64,000 nucleotides of DNA from Acinetobacter proteolyticus. GTDB taxonomy: Bacteria; Pseudomonadota; Gammaproteobacteria; Pseudomonadales; Moraxellaceae. Shown here one piece after another: positions 9,653 through 19,150 of this stretch; positions within the stretch are counted from its first letter, which is position 1; each line of letters starts with the position of its first letter. The notes beneath the pieces were generated by a model, which saw only the letters and a list, made by a program, of their open reading frames with translations, was not told where the DNA came from and made no database searches. The stretch spans positions 4,531 to 68,530 of the forward strand of contig NZ_KB849177.1 in NCBI RefSeq assembly GCF_000367945.1, given 5' to 3'. Made by a program: the position numbers and the translations under genes.

Positions 9653-10090
9653 TCAACGCACAATCAATACTGGAATGTGGCTTTCCGCTAAGACTTTCTG
9701 TGCCACACTACCGAGTACAAATTGTTTAAAACCTGTACGCCCATGCGAACCCATAATAATCAGGTCTGCACCTAGATTTTGCGCTGCGCCAATAATTTCT
9801 TGATGAACAGAAAAGCCTTCCAAAATTTGTGTTGCAACTGTGAGTCCGTGTTCTTCAAACTTTTGCTCAGCTTTGCTTAGATTCTCTTGAACATAGCCTC
9901 TGACACGTTCTATCAAATCATTGCTTTGTCCCATACGAACATAGGCATCGGCGAGATAGGGATCTAAGGTCATTACTTCGACAACCGTCAGTTCACTGTT
10001 TAAAGCTTTTGCCAGTTGCGCTGCTTCTCGAATGACATTTAGTGCAATTTCAGAGTCATCAATCGCCACTAAGATTTTTTGATAAGCCAT
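9653..10090 (-). CDS. Universal stress protein, UspA family
   Basis: Length is 145 residues, the usual size of a single Usp domain. It begins 'KILVAIDDSEIA'. The ATP-binding signature of the family is intact near residue 115-130: 'GSHGRTGFKQFVLGSVAQ' fits GxxGxxxxxxxxxG[S/T]. Usp proteins are cytoplasmic, bind ATP and are induced under growth arrest and stress. It is convergent with the barstar-like gene (9 bases between stops), with a roughly 230-base AT-rich upstream region. Confidence 0.92.
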   Translation of the reverse strand: MAYQKILVAIDDSEIALNVIREAAQLAKALNSELTVVEVMTLDPYLADAYVRMGQSNDLIERVRGYVQENLSKAEQKFEEHGLTVATQILEGFSVHQEIIGAAQNLGADLIIMGSHGRTGFKQFVLGSVAQKVLAESHIPVLIVR

Positions 10091-10324
10091 GAGGGATACT
10101 CCTTATATTTATGATTTTGCATTTAATTTCAGAATAAAAAGTTGTTTAAAATACAGACTATATTTCTATATTAAACCTGTTGTTATGAAAATAAAACCTA
10201 GCATTTTTATAGGGATAGTTATTATTTATAGGATTATGGTTAAGCTTAGATGTATTTAAGAATAGATGAAATTTCCATGAAAATAAAAGGCGCGTATCAT
10301 CATGATTTATCTATAAAAGCAGTC

Positions 10325-10942
10325 TTAATTACGCTCAAAGAATTGAATCAGTGCATCCACATCATCTGTCTGCAATTGTTCACGCATTTTTAAAATCTGC
10401 TTTTCATCCAGATCATAAAGTTTAAGAGCAAGCAGTTTTTCAATGTCTTGTTCAGGAAAACGATATTTAATGACTTTGGCTGGGACACCACCGACAATCG
10501 CATAGGGTGGTACATCTTGGGTGACGACAGCACCTGTCGCCACCACAGCACCTTCACCCAGTTTCACACCTTGCATGATCATGGCACGGCTACCAATCCA
10601 GCAACCATCGGCAATGATTGTATCACCCGCAGGTTGAAAGCTACGTGTATCAAAAGGGAAGGTTGAGATCCAGTCTGAGCGGTGCAATTGGTTGCCACCC
10701 ATCATAATCACGCATTCCGCGCCAAAGCAGACAAAGTTACCGATATGCAGCTGATCGATTGGCTTTTCAGAGGTTGAGGCTTTGTCGTGTAGATAACGTA
10801 CCACACAGCGTTCAAAGCCCTGATCCCAATAAGCTGAATAATAAGAATAATTGCCTTTGATATGGATATTCGGATTGTTTACCGTTTTAGCAATAAATTC
10901 GAACTCACACCAATGTTTAACAGGGGAGTTGATTAATGGATC
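10325..10942 (-). CDS. CatB-related O-acetyltransferase (hexapeptide, xenobiotic acetyltransferase type)
   Basis: About 205 residues of left-handed beta-helix. Motifs are '[31 protein letters not shown]', which holds the conserved catalytic-type His loop, and hexapeptide turns '[26 protein letters not shown]', '[18 protein letters not shown]'. This is the Vat/CatB group, which acetylates chloramphenicol or streptogramin A in some members. Chromosomal copies in many bacteria have unknown natural substrates, so resistance should not be assumed. The ATG lies near 10,942-10,945. Monocistronic and not linked to mobile elements here. Confidence 0.85.
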   Translation of the reverse strand, partial: DPLINSPVKHWCEFEFIAKTVNNPNIHIKGNYSYYSAYWDQGFERCVVRYLHDKASTSEKPIDQLHIGNFVCFGAECVIMMGGNQLHRSDWISTFPFDTRSFQPAGDTIIADGCWIGSRAMIMQGVKLGEGAVVATGAVVTQDVPPYAIVGGVPAKVIKYRFPEQDIEKLLALKLYDLDEKQILKMREQLQTDDVDALIQFFERN

Positions 10943-11005
10943 CATATCTAGACAAAATATTAAAAGAAAGCCGTGGCATTATAGCTCTTATATCAGGAGA
11001 GAGTG

Positions 11006-11232
11006 CTAGTTGGAGAAAAATTTCCAAAGCCAAGTAAACAAACGTTGAATTTGATTGGGAAATACAAAGCCTAGAACTGCACAAAGCAGAGCTGTATTAA
11101 ACATAATGAGCGCAGAACTGGTCGTAGAATTCACATGAAACCCCATGTGATGGCAATCCCAATACCCAGAATAATTCCTGCAATCGCATAGATCAATGCA
11201 CTTATGAGTCGATCTTGCATTCTATGTTTCAT
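11006..11232 (-). pseudogene. Small inner-membrane protein gene broken by a one-base frameshift
   Basis: Reading leftward from ATG 11232 gives 'MKHRMQDRLISALIYAIAG' and a hydrophobic segment, then a premature stop. The other frame continues through '...HVNSTTSSALIMFNTALL' and a second hydrophobic segment to a TAG at 11006. The two halves join smoothly if one G is restored in the GGGG run (CCCC near 11140-11143 on the + strand). The restored protein would have about 75 residues and two membrane helices. It could be a true pseudogene, a phase-variable tract that is too short to be convincing, or a sequencing error. Confidence 0.6.
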
Positions 11233-11266
11233 TTTTATTGGATTTAGAAATAGAATGTCTGAAACA

Positions 11267-11297
11267 AAAGAACTCTTCAAATGATGAAGAGTTCTTT
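11267..11297 (-). terminator. Terminator after greA
   Basis: A 13-bp perfect stem, AAAGAACTCTTCA with TGAAGAGTTCTTT, has a 5-base loop. It lies just past the greA stop and can work in either direction. Confidence 0.8.
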
Positions 11298-11320
11298 AAT
11301 CGCTTAATCAGGTGGATAAA

Positions 11321-11797
11321 TTAGATATATTCCACACTCACAATTTCGTATTCAACTTCACCTTGCGGTGTTTGAATTTTTGCTTCGTCGCCTTCGTTTT
11401 TACCTAAAAGACCACGTGCAATCGGTGAGTTCACTGAGATTTTATTGATTTTAAAATCTGCTTCATCATCACCGACGATTTTATAAGTCTTACGTTCTTC
11501 GGTATCAAGATTTTCAATCGTTACAGTTACGCCAAAGACAACACGGCCATTTTGCTCAAGTGTTTTGACATCAATTTCTTGTACTGCGCCCAGTTTACCT
11601 TCGATATCCTGAATGCGACCTTCGCAGAAACCTTGCTGTTCACGCGCAGCATGATATTCAGCATTTTCCTTTAAATCACCGTGTTCACGAGCTTCAGCAA
11701 TCGCTTGGATAATACGTGGGCGATCCACTGTCTTGAGCTGTTGTAATTCTTTCTCTAAGGCAACCTTGCCTTCGGGAGTCATAGGATAACGTTGCAT
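11321..11797 (-). CDS. greA: Transcript cleavage factor GreA
   Basis: Length is 158 residues, the normal GreA size. It begins '[22 protein letters not shown]'. The coiled-coil tip carries the acidic residues of '[17 protein letters not shown]', which position Mg2+ in the RNA polymerase secondary channel. The C-terminal FKBP-like domain ends '[13 protein letters not shown]'. GreA rescues backtracked RNA polymerase by stimulating RNA cleavage. It is downstream of carA-carB on the same strand, but a strong terminator at 11843-11877 separates them, so greA probably has its own promoter. A greB gene is also present at 44148. Confidence 0.97.
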   Translation of the reverse strand: MQRYPMTPEGKVALEKELQQLKTVDRPRIIQAIAEAREHGDLKENAEYHAAREQQGFCEGRIQDIEGKLGAVQEIDVKTLEQNGRVVFGVTVTIENLDTEERKTYKIVGDDEADFKINKISVNSPIARGLLGKNEGDEAKIQTPQGEVEYEIVSVEYI

Positions 11798-11842
11798 TCT
11801 GGTCCCCTCTAAATTGGTTGGGAAAATACAGGATTAAAAAAA

Positions 11843-11877
11843 GAAAAAGCCCGCCACCGATAAGGTGACGGGACTTT
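11843..11877 (-). terminator. Terminator of the carAB operon
   Basis: Read on the minus strand, a GC-rich stem (GTCCCGTCACC with GGTGGCGGGC, one mismatch and one bulge) is followed by a U-rich tail. It lies just after the carB stop. Confidence 0.88.
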
Positions 11878-11889
11878 ATCGGTAGAGAA

Positions 11890-14800
11890 TTAACCTACAG
11901 TTTGTAAATCTTGCAAGCGGTATACATCCATTGGCAATTTCACAGCAAATGCTTGGCAAACTGCTTCAGCACCGTTAATTGTCGTGGTGTAATACACTTT
12001 GCCTTGGAGGGCAGCACGACGAATCATGGCAGAGTCATACTGAGCTTGTTTGCCTTCAGTTGTGTTGACAATAAGATGAATTTCACCATTTTTCAAGCGG
12101 TCAACAATATGTGGGCGACCTTCGGTCACTTTATTGACTGCTTCGCACTCAATGCCTGCTTCTTTTAGGACACGATGTGTACCATTGGTTGCAACAAGCT
12201 TAAAGCCATATTCGATCAACTGTTTCGCGATGTTGGCAATGTATTTTTTGTCTGATTCACGAACCGATAAGAACGCATGCTTTACTTCACCTTCGGTTGG
12301 TAAGCCAGGTAAACGTTCATTTGAACCAAGCACTGCTTTATAGAATGCTTCACCAAATGTTTTACCAACGCCCATGACTTCACCTGTAGATTTCATCTCA
12401 GGCCCAAGCATTGGGTCTACGCCAGGGAATTTAGCGAATGGGAATACTGCTTCTTTAACCGCAAAATGTGTTGGAATGATTTCTTGAGTGAAACCTTGTG
12501 ATTCCAACGATTGACCCGCCATACAACGTGCCGCAACTTTTGCTAAAGAGTCACCAATACATTTAGAAACGAAAGGAACGGTACGTGATGCACGTGGGTT
12601 CACTTCAAGTACATAAATGTCGTCGCCTTTGACCGCAAACTGAACGTTCATCAAACCGATTACGCCAAGTTCTTTTGCCATTGCAACCGTTTGACGACGC
12701 ATTTCATCCTGTACTTCTTGTGAAAGTGAGTACGGAGGAATCGAACATGCTGAGTCACCTGAGTGAATACCAGCTTGTTCAATATGCTGCATGATCCCGC
12801 CAATCACAACGTCTTTACCGTCAGATACGCAGTCCACGTCAACTTCTGTTGCATCGTCAAGGAAACGGTCAAGCAGGACAGGGGCTTCATTTGACGCTTG
12901 TACTGCTTCACGAAGGTAACGTTTAAGTTCTTCTTCGTTATAGACGATTTCCATTGCACGACCACCCAATACATAAGATGGACGAACAACCAGTGGATAA
13001 CCCACTTTCGCTGCTTCTGAAATACCTTCTTCAGCAGATTTTACGATGCTGTTGTTTGGTTGACGAAGCTGTAGACGTTGAATCATTTGTTGGAAACGTT
13101 CACGGTCTTCTGCACGATCAATCGCATCAGGAGATGTACCAATAATTGGTGTACCTGCTTCTTCCAAAGCACGTGCCAATTTCAAAGGTGTTTGACCACC
13201 GTACTGTACGATCACGCCTTTAGGCTTCTCGGTACGTACGATTTCAAGTACATCTTCAAGTGTTACTGGTTCGAAGTATAAACGGTCAGATGTGTCATAG
13301 TCGGTTGAAACCGTTTCAGGGTTACAGTTCACCATGATGGTTTCATAACCGTCTTCACGCATTGCAAGCGCAGCGTGTACACAGCAGTAGTCAAACTCGA
13401 TCCCTTGACCAATACGGTTAGGACCACCACCAATCACCATGATCTTGTCACGGTTTGATGGATTTGCTTCACATTCTTCATCGTAAGTTGAATACATGTA
13501 GGCAGTACCCGATTCAAACTCGGCTGCACAGGTATCAACACGTTTGTAAACTGGATATACACCCAAGTTCCAACGTTGTTTACGGAATTGCTTTTGTGAA
13601 ATACCCATCAAGTCAGCAATACGCAGGTCAGATAAACCTTTGCGCTTGAATGAACGGATATTGTCAGCGTTTAAGTCACCAAAACCTAATGCTTTCACTT
13701 GAGCTTCAGTTTTAATGATGTCTTCGATTTGAATCAAGAACCAACGGTCGATCTTGGTTGCTTCGAATACGTCGTCTAATGAGAAACCATGACGGAATGC
13801 ATCAGCAACATACCAGATACGCTCTGGACCAGGTACTTTAAGCTCTTTTAAGATGATGTCTTTGGCATTGGCTGTACCTGCTTCAACTTTCTCGTCAAAG
13901 CCACTGACACCTACTTCAAGACCACGAAGTGCTTTTTGTACTGATTCTTGGAAGTTACGACCAATTGCCATCACTTCGCCCACAGATTTCATCTGAGTTG
14001 TTAATACTGGCTCAGCTTGTGGGAATTTTTCGAAGTTAAAGCGAGGAATCTTGGTCACAACATAGTCAATCGACGGTTCGAAAGATGCTGGAGTTACGCC
14101 GCCAGTGATGTCATTTTTCAATTCATCAAGGGTATAGCCCACCGCAAGTTTCGCTGCGATTTTCGCAATTGGGAAACCTGTTGCTTTAGATGCAAGTGCA
14201 GATGAACGTGATACACGTGGGTTCATCTCGATCACAACCATACGACCGTCTTTCGGGTTAATACCGAATTGAACGTTCGAACCACCAGTCTCTACACCGA
14301 TTTCACGAAGAACGGCAACCGATGCATTACGCATTAATTGGTATTCTTTGTCTGTCAATGTTTGAGCAGGTGCAACGGTAATCGAGTCACCTGTGTGAAC
14401 GCCCATTGGGTCGAAGTTTTCGATCGCACAGACGATGATACAGTTGTCGTTTTTGTCACGAACAACTTCCATCTCGTATTCTTTCCAACCAATCAAAGAT
14501 TCATCAATCAATAACTGATGCGTTGGAGAAAGGTCGAAACCACGTTCACAGATTTCAAGGAATTCTTCACGGTTATAAGCGATACCGCCACCAGAACCAC
14601 CCATCGTGAATGATGGACGAATGATCACTGGGAAGCCAAAACCTGCTTGAATTGCCAACGCTTCTTCCATTGTTTCTGCAATGGCTGCTTTTGGACATTC
14701 CAAACCAATTTTACGCATTGCGATATCAAACAGTTTACGGTCTTCTGCTTTTTCAATCGCTTCTTTTGATGCGCCAATCAGTTCTACATTATATTTTTCA

Positions 14801-15123
14801 AGAATGCCGTGCTCGTCTAGGGCGAGGGCACAGTTCAATGCTGTTTGACCACCCATGGTTGGGAGGACTGCATCTGGACGCTCTTTTTCAATGATTTGTG
14901 CAACTGTCTGCCAAGTGATTGGCTCGATATAGGTTGCATCCGCCATTGCAGGGTCGGTCATGATGGTCGCTGGGTTAGAGTTCACCAAAATAACGCGGTA
15001 ACCTTCTTCACGAAGCGCTTTACATGCTTGCGCACCTGAATAGTCAAACTCACAGGCCTGACCAATGACAATAGGACCAGCACCAATAATTAAGATGCTT
15101 TTAATATCCGTACGTTTAGGCAT
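11890..15123 (-). CDS. carB: Carbamoyl-phosphate synthase large subunit
   Basis: Full-length at 1077 residues. It makes carbamoyl phosphate from bicarbonate, ammonia (supplied by CarA) and two ATP, feeding pyrimidine and arginine synthesis. There are two ATP-grasp halves, seen as tandem sets of '[14 protein letters not shown]'/'[14 protein letters not shown]', 'MGGQTALN'/'YGGQTPLK' and '[18 protein letters not shown]'/'[18 protein letters not shown]'. The last 140 residues are the MGS-like allosteric domain ('[18 protein letters not shown]'). carA lies 14 bases upstream in the same operon. Confidence 0.98.
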   Translation of the reverse strand: MPKRTDIKSILIIGAGPIVIGQACEFDYSGAQACKALREEGYRVILVNSNPATIMTDPAMADATYIEPITWQTVAQIIEKERPDAVLPTMGGQTALNCALALDEHGILEKYNVELIGASKEAIEKAEDRKLFDIAMRKIGLECPKAAIAETMEEALAIQAGFGFPVIIRPSFTMGGSGGGIAYNREEFLEICERGFDLSPTHQLLIDESLIGWKEYEMEVVRDKNDNCIIVCAIENFDPMGVHTGDSITVAPAQTLTDKEYQLMRNASVAVLREIGVETGGSNVQFGINPKDGRMVVIEMNPRVSRSSALASKATGFPIAKIAAKLAVGYTLDELKNDITGGVTPASFEPSIDYVVTKIPRFNFEKFPQAEPVLTTQMKSVGEVMAIGRNFQESVQKALRGLEVGVSGFDEKVEAGTANAKDIILKELKVPGPERIWYVADAFRHGFSLDDVFEATKIDRWFLIQIEDIIKTEAQVKALGFGDLNADNIRSFKRKGLSDLRIADLMGISQKQFRKQRWNLGVYPVYKRVDTCAAEFESGTAYMYSTYDEECEANPSNRDKIMVIGGGPNRIGQGIEFDYCCVHAALAMREDGYETIMVNCNPETVSTDYDTSDRLYFEPVTLEDVLEIVRTEKPKGVIVQYGGQTPLKLARALEEAGTPIIGTSPDAIDRAEDRERFQQMIQRLQLRQPNNSIVKSAEEGISEAAKVGYPLVVRPSYVLGGRAMEIVYNEEELKRYLREAVQASNEAPVLLDRFLDDATEVDVDCVSDGKDVVIGGIMQHIEQAGIHSGDSACSIPPYSLSQEVQDEMRRQTVAMAKELGVIGLMNVQFAVKGDDIYVLEVNPRASRTVPFVSKCIGDSLAKVAARCMAGQSLESQGFTQEIIPTHFAVKEAVFPFAKFPGVDPMLGPEMKSTGEVMGVGKTFGEAFYKAVLGSNERLPGLPTEGEVKHAFLSVRESDKKYIANIAKQLIEYGFKLVATNGTHRVLKEAGIECEAVNKVTEGRPHIVDRLKNGEIHLIVNTTEGKQAQYDSAMIRRAALQGKVYYTTTINGAEAVCQAFAVKLPMDVYRLQDLQTVG

Positions 15124-15137
15124 TATTCGCTCCTTAA

Positions 15138-16277
15138 TTACTTCTTAGCGGCTTCAATAAGTTCGATGAAATGATCGAACAATGGAGCACAGTCATGTGG
15201 ACCCGGGCTAGCTTCAGGGTGACCTTGGAAGCTGAATGCTGGTTTGTCAGTACGATGGATACCTTGGTTTGTACCGTCAAACAGTGAACGATGTGTCACT
15301 TTTAAGTTTGCAGGTAAGGTAGTTTCATCGACAGCAAAGCCGTGGTTTTGAGAAGTAATCATCACTGTACCATTCTCAAGGTTTTGTACAGGATGGTTGG
15401 CGCCGTGGTGACCGTGATTCATTTTCATGGTCTTCGCACCCGAAGCAAGCGCTAAAATTTGATGACCTAAACAAATACCGAATACAGGTAATGTTGTGGT
15501 TTCAACAATGGTTTTCACTGCTTCAATCGCATAGTCACATGCTGCTGGGTCACCAGGACCATTTGACAAGAACACGCCATCTGGATTCAATGCGAGCACT
15601 TTTTCAGCAGGGGTTTGCGCAGGAACAACTGTTAATTTACAACCACGGTCTGCGAGCATACGTAAGATGTTGGTTTTGACACCATAATCGTATGCAACAA
15701 CATGAAACTTAAATTCTGGTTGAGTAAAGCCTTGACCCAAGGTCCAAGAACCTTCGGTCCATTCGAAACCTTCAGGATCACAGCACTCTTTTGCAAGATC
15801 TAAACCGTTCAAACCGCCGAATGCACGTGCCTTGGCAATTGCTTCTTCTTCTGTAATATTTTCGCCAGCAAGGATGCAACCATTTTGTGCACCTTTGTCA
15901 CGCAAAATACGTGTCAATTTACGTGTATCAATATCAGCAATTGCCACAACATTATGTTGTTCCAAGTATTCACTGAGTGATTGTTCAGCGCGGAAGTTGC
16001 TGTGTAATAAAGGAAGATCACGAATAATCAGACCATTCGCCCATACTTTATGGATGCGACCTGATTCAACGTCTTCACTATTACAGCCAGTATTTCCAAT
16101 ATGAGGATAAGTCAACGTCACAATTTGTTGCGCGTAACTTGGGTCAGTCAAAATTTCTTGATAACCAGTCATGGCTGTATTAAAAACGACTTCACCAGTC
16201 GTACTACCCGATGCACCGATAGACGTTCCTTTAAAGATCGTTCCATCTGCGAGGGCTAAAATGGCGGGGGTGCTCAA
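15138..16277 (-). CDS. carA: Carbamoyl-phosphate synthase small subunit (glutaminase), TTG start
   Basis: Length is 379 residues, the standard size. This class I glutamine amidotransferase releases ammonia from glutamine for CarB. The catalytic Cys is in '[15 protein letters not shown]' and the His-Glu pair in '[11 protein letters not shown]'; 'LSNGPGDP' is the oxyanion strand. The start is TTG at 16277 (then AGC ACC), supported by CAGGAGC six bases upstream and by the family N-terminus '[16 protein letters not shown]'. First gene of carAB, transcribed from the promoter at 16405-16433 through a leader containing an attenuator-like hairpin. Confidence 0.97.
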   Translation of the reverse strand: MSTPAILALADGTIFKGTSIGASGSTTGEVVFNTAMTGYQEILTDPSYAQQIVTLTYPHIGNTGCNSEDVESGRIHKVWANGLIIRDLPLLHSNFRAEQSLSEYLEQHNVVAIADIDTRKLTRILRDKGAQNGCILAGENITEEEAIAKARAFGGLNGLDLAKECCDPEGFEWTEGSWTLGQGFTQPEFKFHVVAYDYGVKTNILRMLADRGCKLTVVPAQTPAEKVLALNPDGVFLSNGPGDPAACDYAIEAVKTIVETTTLPVFGICLGHQILALASGAKTMKMNHGHHGANHPVQNLENGTVMITSQNHGFAVDETTLPANLKVTHRSLFDGTNQGIHRTDKPAFSFQGHPEASPGPHDCAPLFDHFIELIEAAKK

Positions 16278-16315
16278 ACCAAAGCTCCTGAACTAAGACC
16301 ACAAAAATAGGGCTG

Positions 16316-16389
16316 TAAAAAAGCGAGTAGACATAAAAAAAGGCAGGCCGTCTTAAAAAAACATGCCCCTCCTTCCAGTCTGCTCGCTT
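16316..16389 (-). promoter_or_regulatory. carAB leader: candidate attenuator with three-codon minigene
   Basis: On the minus strand AAGCGAGCAGAC (16389-16378) pairs with GTCTACTCGCTT (16332-16321). There is one mismatch, and six U follow: an intrinsic terminator ahead of carA. Within the loop a strong AAGGAGG precedes ATG TTT TTT TAA (16364-16353). A second U7 tract comes just before the 3' arm. Translation or UTP-dependent pausing on these U tracts could decide terminator formation, as in enterobacterial pyrBI. Pseudomonas carA leaders are also reported to be attenuated. Mechanism is inferred. Confidence 0.55.
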
Positions 16390-16404
16390 GTAACTTAACA
16401 GCGC

Positions 16405-16433
16405 ATTATACGCATGAGTGCGTGAAAAGTCTA
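16405..16433 (-). promoter_or_regulatory. Sigma-70 promoter of carAB
   Basis: On the minus strand TAGACT (16433-16428) is followed by exactly 17 bases and then a consensus TATAAT (16410-16405). The expected start is near 16398, giving a leader of about 120 bases before carA. Confidence 0.75.
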
Positions 16434-16637
16434 TGTGTTTTATTTATTAAAGTCACAATTCAGCAATTTCTTTTATAAGCATCAGTAGGGGTATGTCTAT
16501 TGCAATATCAATCATCCTTCTATCGATATTCTGAGATATTATGCAAATTGTCAGACAATTTTTTTTGAGTTTGAGGGGCCGTGGTTTTATCTTATATCTA
16601 GCCAAAAAATCAACAATCAATAAAGAGGGTAATCAAC

Positions 16638-17219
16638 ATGGCTGCGAATCAAACAACACCTACTGCAACTGCTGAAGAAGTGAAAGATGCTGTAGTGGAA
16701 AAAGCTGCAAAAGCAAAAGACACTGTTGCTGAAAAGACTGCTGAAGTCAAAGAAGCCGTTGCTGAGAAAACAGCAAAAGCGAAAGAAGTGGTCGCAGAAA
16801 AAACAGCAAAAGCAAAAGAAGTGATTGCTGAGACTCAAGAACAAGCAAAAGAAGTAATTGCTGAAACTCAAGGGCAAGTTAAAGAAGCACTTGCTGAAAC
16901 TCAAGAGAAAATTGAGACTGAAGCGAAAGAGTTGAACCAAAACATTCAAAATCAGCTCACTCAAATCAAGCAAGATCTGTTAGAGCGTATTGAAGTAATT
17001 AAAACTCAACTTAATTCATCTCAAGGTAACTTGCTTGAATTGAAAAATGCATTGAAAACAGAATTAAATGCATTGATTGAAGACTTGACTAAAGTCAGCA
17101 AAGAATTGAAAGATGACATTAGCCAGATTTCAGTGAAGCATAAAGATACTTTAGTGGGTAGCTTTAAACGTACCAAAGAACAAGCAGTTGAAGCTTGGAA
17201 CAAAGTACGTGCCAGCTAA
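16638..17219 (+). CDS. Alanine/lysine/glutamate-rich coiled-coil protein with LEA-like 11-residue repeats
   Basis: Length is 193 residues with no signal peptide or membrane segment. Residues of about 25-95 are six tandem 11-residue units of the type AEKTAKAKEVV or AETQEQAKEVI, the hendecad pattern of group 3 LEA proteins and some phasin-like proteins. The remainder is a long amphipathic helix region of heptad character. Such proteins tend to be disordered and fold on membranes, granules or during drying. A role in desiccation tolerance would suit Acinetobacter but is inference only. RBS AGAGGG lies upstream. Followed by its own terminator. Confidence 0.75.
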   Translation: MAANQTTPTATAEEVKDAVVEKAAKAKDTVAEKTAEVKEAVAEKTAKAKEVVAEKTAKAKEVIAETQEQAKEVIAETQGQVKEALAETQEKIETEAKELNQNIQNQLTQIKQDLLERIEVIKTQLNSSQGNLLELKNALKTELNALIEDLTKVSKELKDDISQISVKHKDTLVGSFKRTKEQAVEAWNKVRAS

Positions 17220-17228
17220 TTTGGCATA

Positions 17229-17265
17229 GCGAAAAAAAAAGCGAGAATTTTTCACGCTTTTTTTA
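17229..17265. terminator. Bidirectional terminator
   Basis: An A-rich/U-rich hairpin (AAAAAAGCG with CGCTTTTTTT) lies between the converging coiled-coil gene and DOMON-like gene. Confidence 0.75.
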
Positions 17266-17266
17266 T

Positions 17267-17803
17267 TTAAAATTGATGTAACCAATCGCGCTTGTTATGG
17301 AAGTCGGCTTGAGGGCTACTGTGTTGCATTGCAAAATAATGCATACCTTGGGTGGTATTTAACACGGCCGTTAAACCGATATACAGATCCGCCCATTTGA
17401 GTTGATGCTCGCGCATAAATTGCGACAGATCTAAACTGACATTCAAACCGTAATGAGTACGCTGTAAATGATTCAGTTCAATATCATATGCGGCAACGGG
17501 TGGCATATCTTCTGGGAAGCGGTATTCTTCAAATTGATAGGCTTGCCAAGCTTGAGAAGGGGAAAGATTGATTTCACGATAGAAATCCTGATCTTTCACA
17601 CCCACAAAAATCTCATAGCAAGTGTGTTCCCACAAAAAGTCATGGCGTGGATTCGCTGCAACTTGATCTGGGTAAATCAAAAATTGATTTGGGTCACGAA
17701 CCCAAAAACCAACATTCAGTGTTGCTGGTGTTTGTTGCTCAATCGCGCCAACCACCGTAATGGCGCTAAAGCGATCAAAAGCAGACAGTTCATAACTTGC
17801 CAT
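17267..17803 (-). CDS. DOMON-like domain protein
   Basis: Length is 178 residues with no signal peptide. The beta-sandwich pattern includes 'VGFWVRDPNQFLIYP', 'RHDFLWEHTCYEIFVGV', 'YREINLSPSQAWQAYQFEEYR' and 'LYIGLTAVLNTTQGMHYFAMQH'. It is typical of bacterial DOMON-like (MurB-associated type) or DUF-type carbohydrate/haem-binding-like proteins. No catalytic residues are evident. It starts five bases after the yhbY stop, so the two are co-transcribed; the functional link is unknown. Confidence 0.65.
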   Translation of the reverse strand: MASYELSAFDRFSAITVVGAIEQQTPATLNVGFWVRDPNQFLIYPDQVAANPRHDFLWEHTCYEIFVGVKDQDFYREINLSPSQAWQAYQFEEYRFPEDMPPVAAYDIELNHLQRTHYGLNVSLDLSQFMREHQLKWADLYIGLTAVLNTTQGMHYFAMQHSSPQADFHNKRDWLHQF

Positions 17804-17808
17804 CGTAA

Positions 17809-18135
17809 TTACTTATTATTTAAATGAGCAAAACGAACCAAGTTAGACAGGTGTTGGTTTTGCTTTGCTGCTTTTTTATAAAGCAAAACAATTTTACCAA
17901 TTTTCTGTACAGATTCCGCACCTGTTGCTTCAACAATGGCATCAATCACTGCAGCACGCGCATCACGATCTTCACCCGCAATTTTCACTTTAATCAATTC
18001 GTGATCATTTAGCGCACGATTTGTTTCTTCAATGACGTTTTCTGTAAGACCTTGGCCACCAACCATTACCACTGGATTAAGTGCATGACCAATTTGACGT
18101 AAACGTTTACGTTCATGGATAGATAAAGCCGCCAT
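17809..18135 (-). CDS. yhbY: YhbY-family ribosome assembly RNA-binding protein (CRM domain)
   Basis: Length is 108 residues from ATG 18135, matching YhbY family length; an ATG 14 codons upstream at 18177 is unlikely because the family begins 'LSxxERKxLR'. The CRM domain shows 'HALNPVVMVGGQGLTENVIEE', which includes the GxxG RNA-binding loop (VGGQG), and 'HELIKVKIAGEDRDAR'. YhbY associates with pre-50S ribosomal particles. It is divergent from rlmE, another 50S assembly factor, an arrangement common in proteobacteria. A tail of about 15 residues rich in Gln/Asn is added at the C-terminus. Confidence 0.92.
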   Translation of the reverse strand: MAALSIHERKRLRQIGHALNPVVMVGGQGLTENVIEETNRALNDHELIKVKIAGEDRDARAAVIDAIVEATGAESVQKIGKIVLLYKKAAKQNQHLSNLVRFAHLNNK

Positions 18136-18363
18136 TAAAAATACCTGATTGGGAAAACGACCTAGTATAACTTGCATCCCGTTTCTAAGATAGATTCAGC
18201 AGACAGCCACTTGAAACAAATCTGTGAAAATTGCCGAAATAACCAATAGTGATGATCGAAAAAAATCTGTAAAAGTTCGTGTGAATGAAGTACATCCGTA
18301 CTGTAATGAGAGTAATTTTCACGTACAATGACCCATCAGAAGTTTTTTGAAATTTAGTGAGTT

Positions 18364-19014
18364 ATGGCGACACGCATTACCAATCAAAAATTGTCTAAAA
18401 GCAGTCGTGTGTGGATGCGAGAGCACTTAGATGACCCTTTTGTAAAGAAAGCACAAAAGGAAGGTTATCGCGCACGCGCGGCATATAAGTTACTTGAAAT
18501 CCAAGAAAAATATAAAATGATCAAGCCGGGGATGACGGTTGTCGACTTGGGTGCAGCCCCAGGCAGTTGGTCTCAAATTGCAGGTAAATTGGTCGGCTCA
18601 AATGGTTTAGTCATTGCTTCAGATATTCTGGCAATGGATGCTCTTCCAGATGTGACCTTCTTGCAAGGTGACTTCCGCGAGGAAGAAGTTTTCGAAAAAT
18701 TGTTAAATATTTTAAATGGACGTCAAGTAGACGTTGTAATTTCAGATATGGCCCCCAATACATCAGGTAATAGGGCTGTTGATCAACCGCGTCAAATTTA
18801 CTTATGTGAATTGGCTTTGGATTTTGCTCAGAAAGTACTCGGACCAAATGGACAGTTTCTTGTTAAAGTGTTCCAAGGTTCAGGATTTGATGAGTTCAGA
18901 AAACAAGTGGTCGATGGTTTTGATGTATTAAAAACAGCCAAACCTGCGGCTTCACGTGCTCGATCGAAAGAAGTTTTTTTGATTGGCCAAGGTCGTAAAA
19001 AGGCATTGCAATAA
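18364..19014 (+). CDS. rlmE: 23S rRNA (uridine-2'-O)-methyltransferase RlmE (FtsJ/RrmJ)
   Basis: Length is 216 residues, full size. It methylates U2552 of 23S rRNA on the 50S subunit using SAM. Motif I is '[12 protein letters not shown]'. The catalytic K-D-K-E set fits K in '[10 protein letters not shown]', D in '[12 protein letters not shown]', K in '[10 protein letters not shown]' and E in '[12 protein letters not shown]'. It is followed 136 bases later by ftsH in the same direction, the conserved heat-shock-linked order. Confidence 0.96.
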   Translation: MATRITNQKLSKSSRVWMREHLDDPFVKKAQKEGYRARAAYKLLEIQEKYKMIKPGMTVVDLGAAPGSWSQIAGKLVGSNGLVIASDILAMDALPDVTFLQGDFREEEVFEKLLNILNGRQVDVVISDMAPNTSGNRAVDQPRQIYLCELALDFAQKVLGPNGQFLVKVFQGSGFDEFRKQVVDGFDVLKTAKPAASRARSKEVFLIGQGRKKALQ

Positions 19015-19150
19015 AAGTGTACTTGCCAAGTTGTTAAAAATTGTGCATTTTGTACCTTTTAAGTTTTTTGCAACGCAAATTCATTGCTGTTTTTGTGAAG
19101 GTCAGCCAAGATTAGGTATGATCAAATTAGATTGATATGGGAATAAAGCC

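Noticed and set aside
10325..10942. Mobile chloramphenicol resistance gene
   Set aside because: CatB-like, but without integron, IS or att sites and with core-like composition; substrate unknown.
11911..14894. Many plus-strand open frames across carB
   Set aside because: Antisense to an intact, highly conserved gene; codon composition and lack of starts fit shadows.
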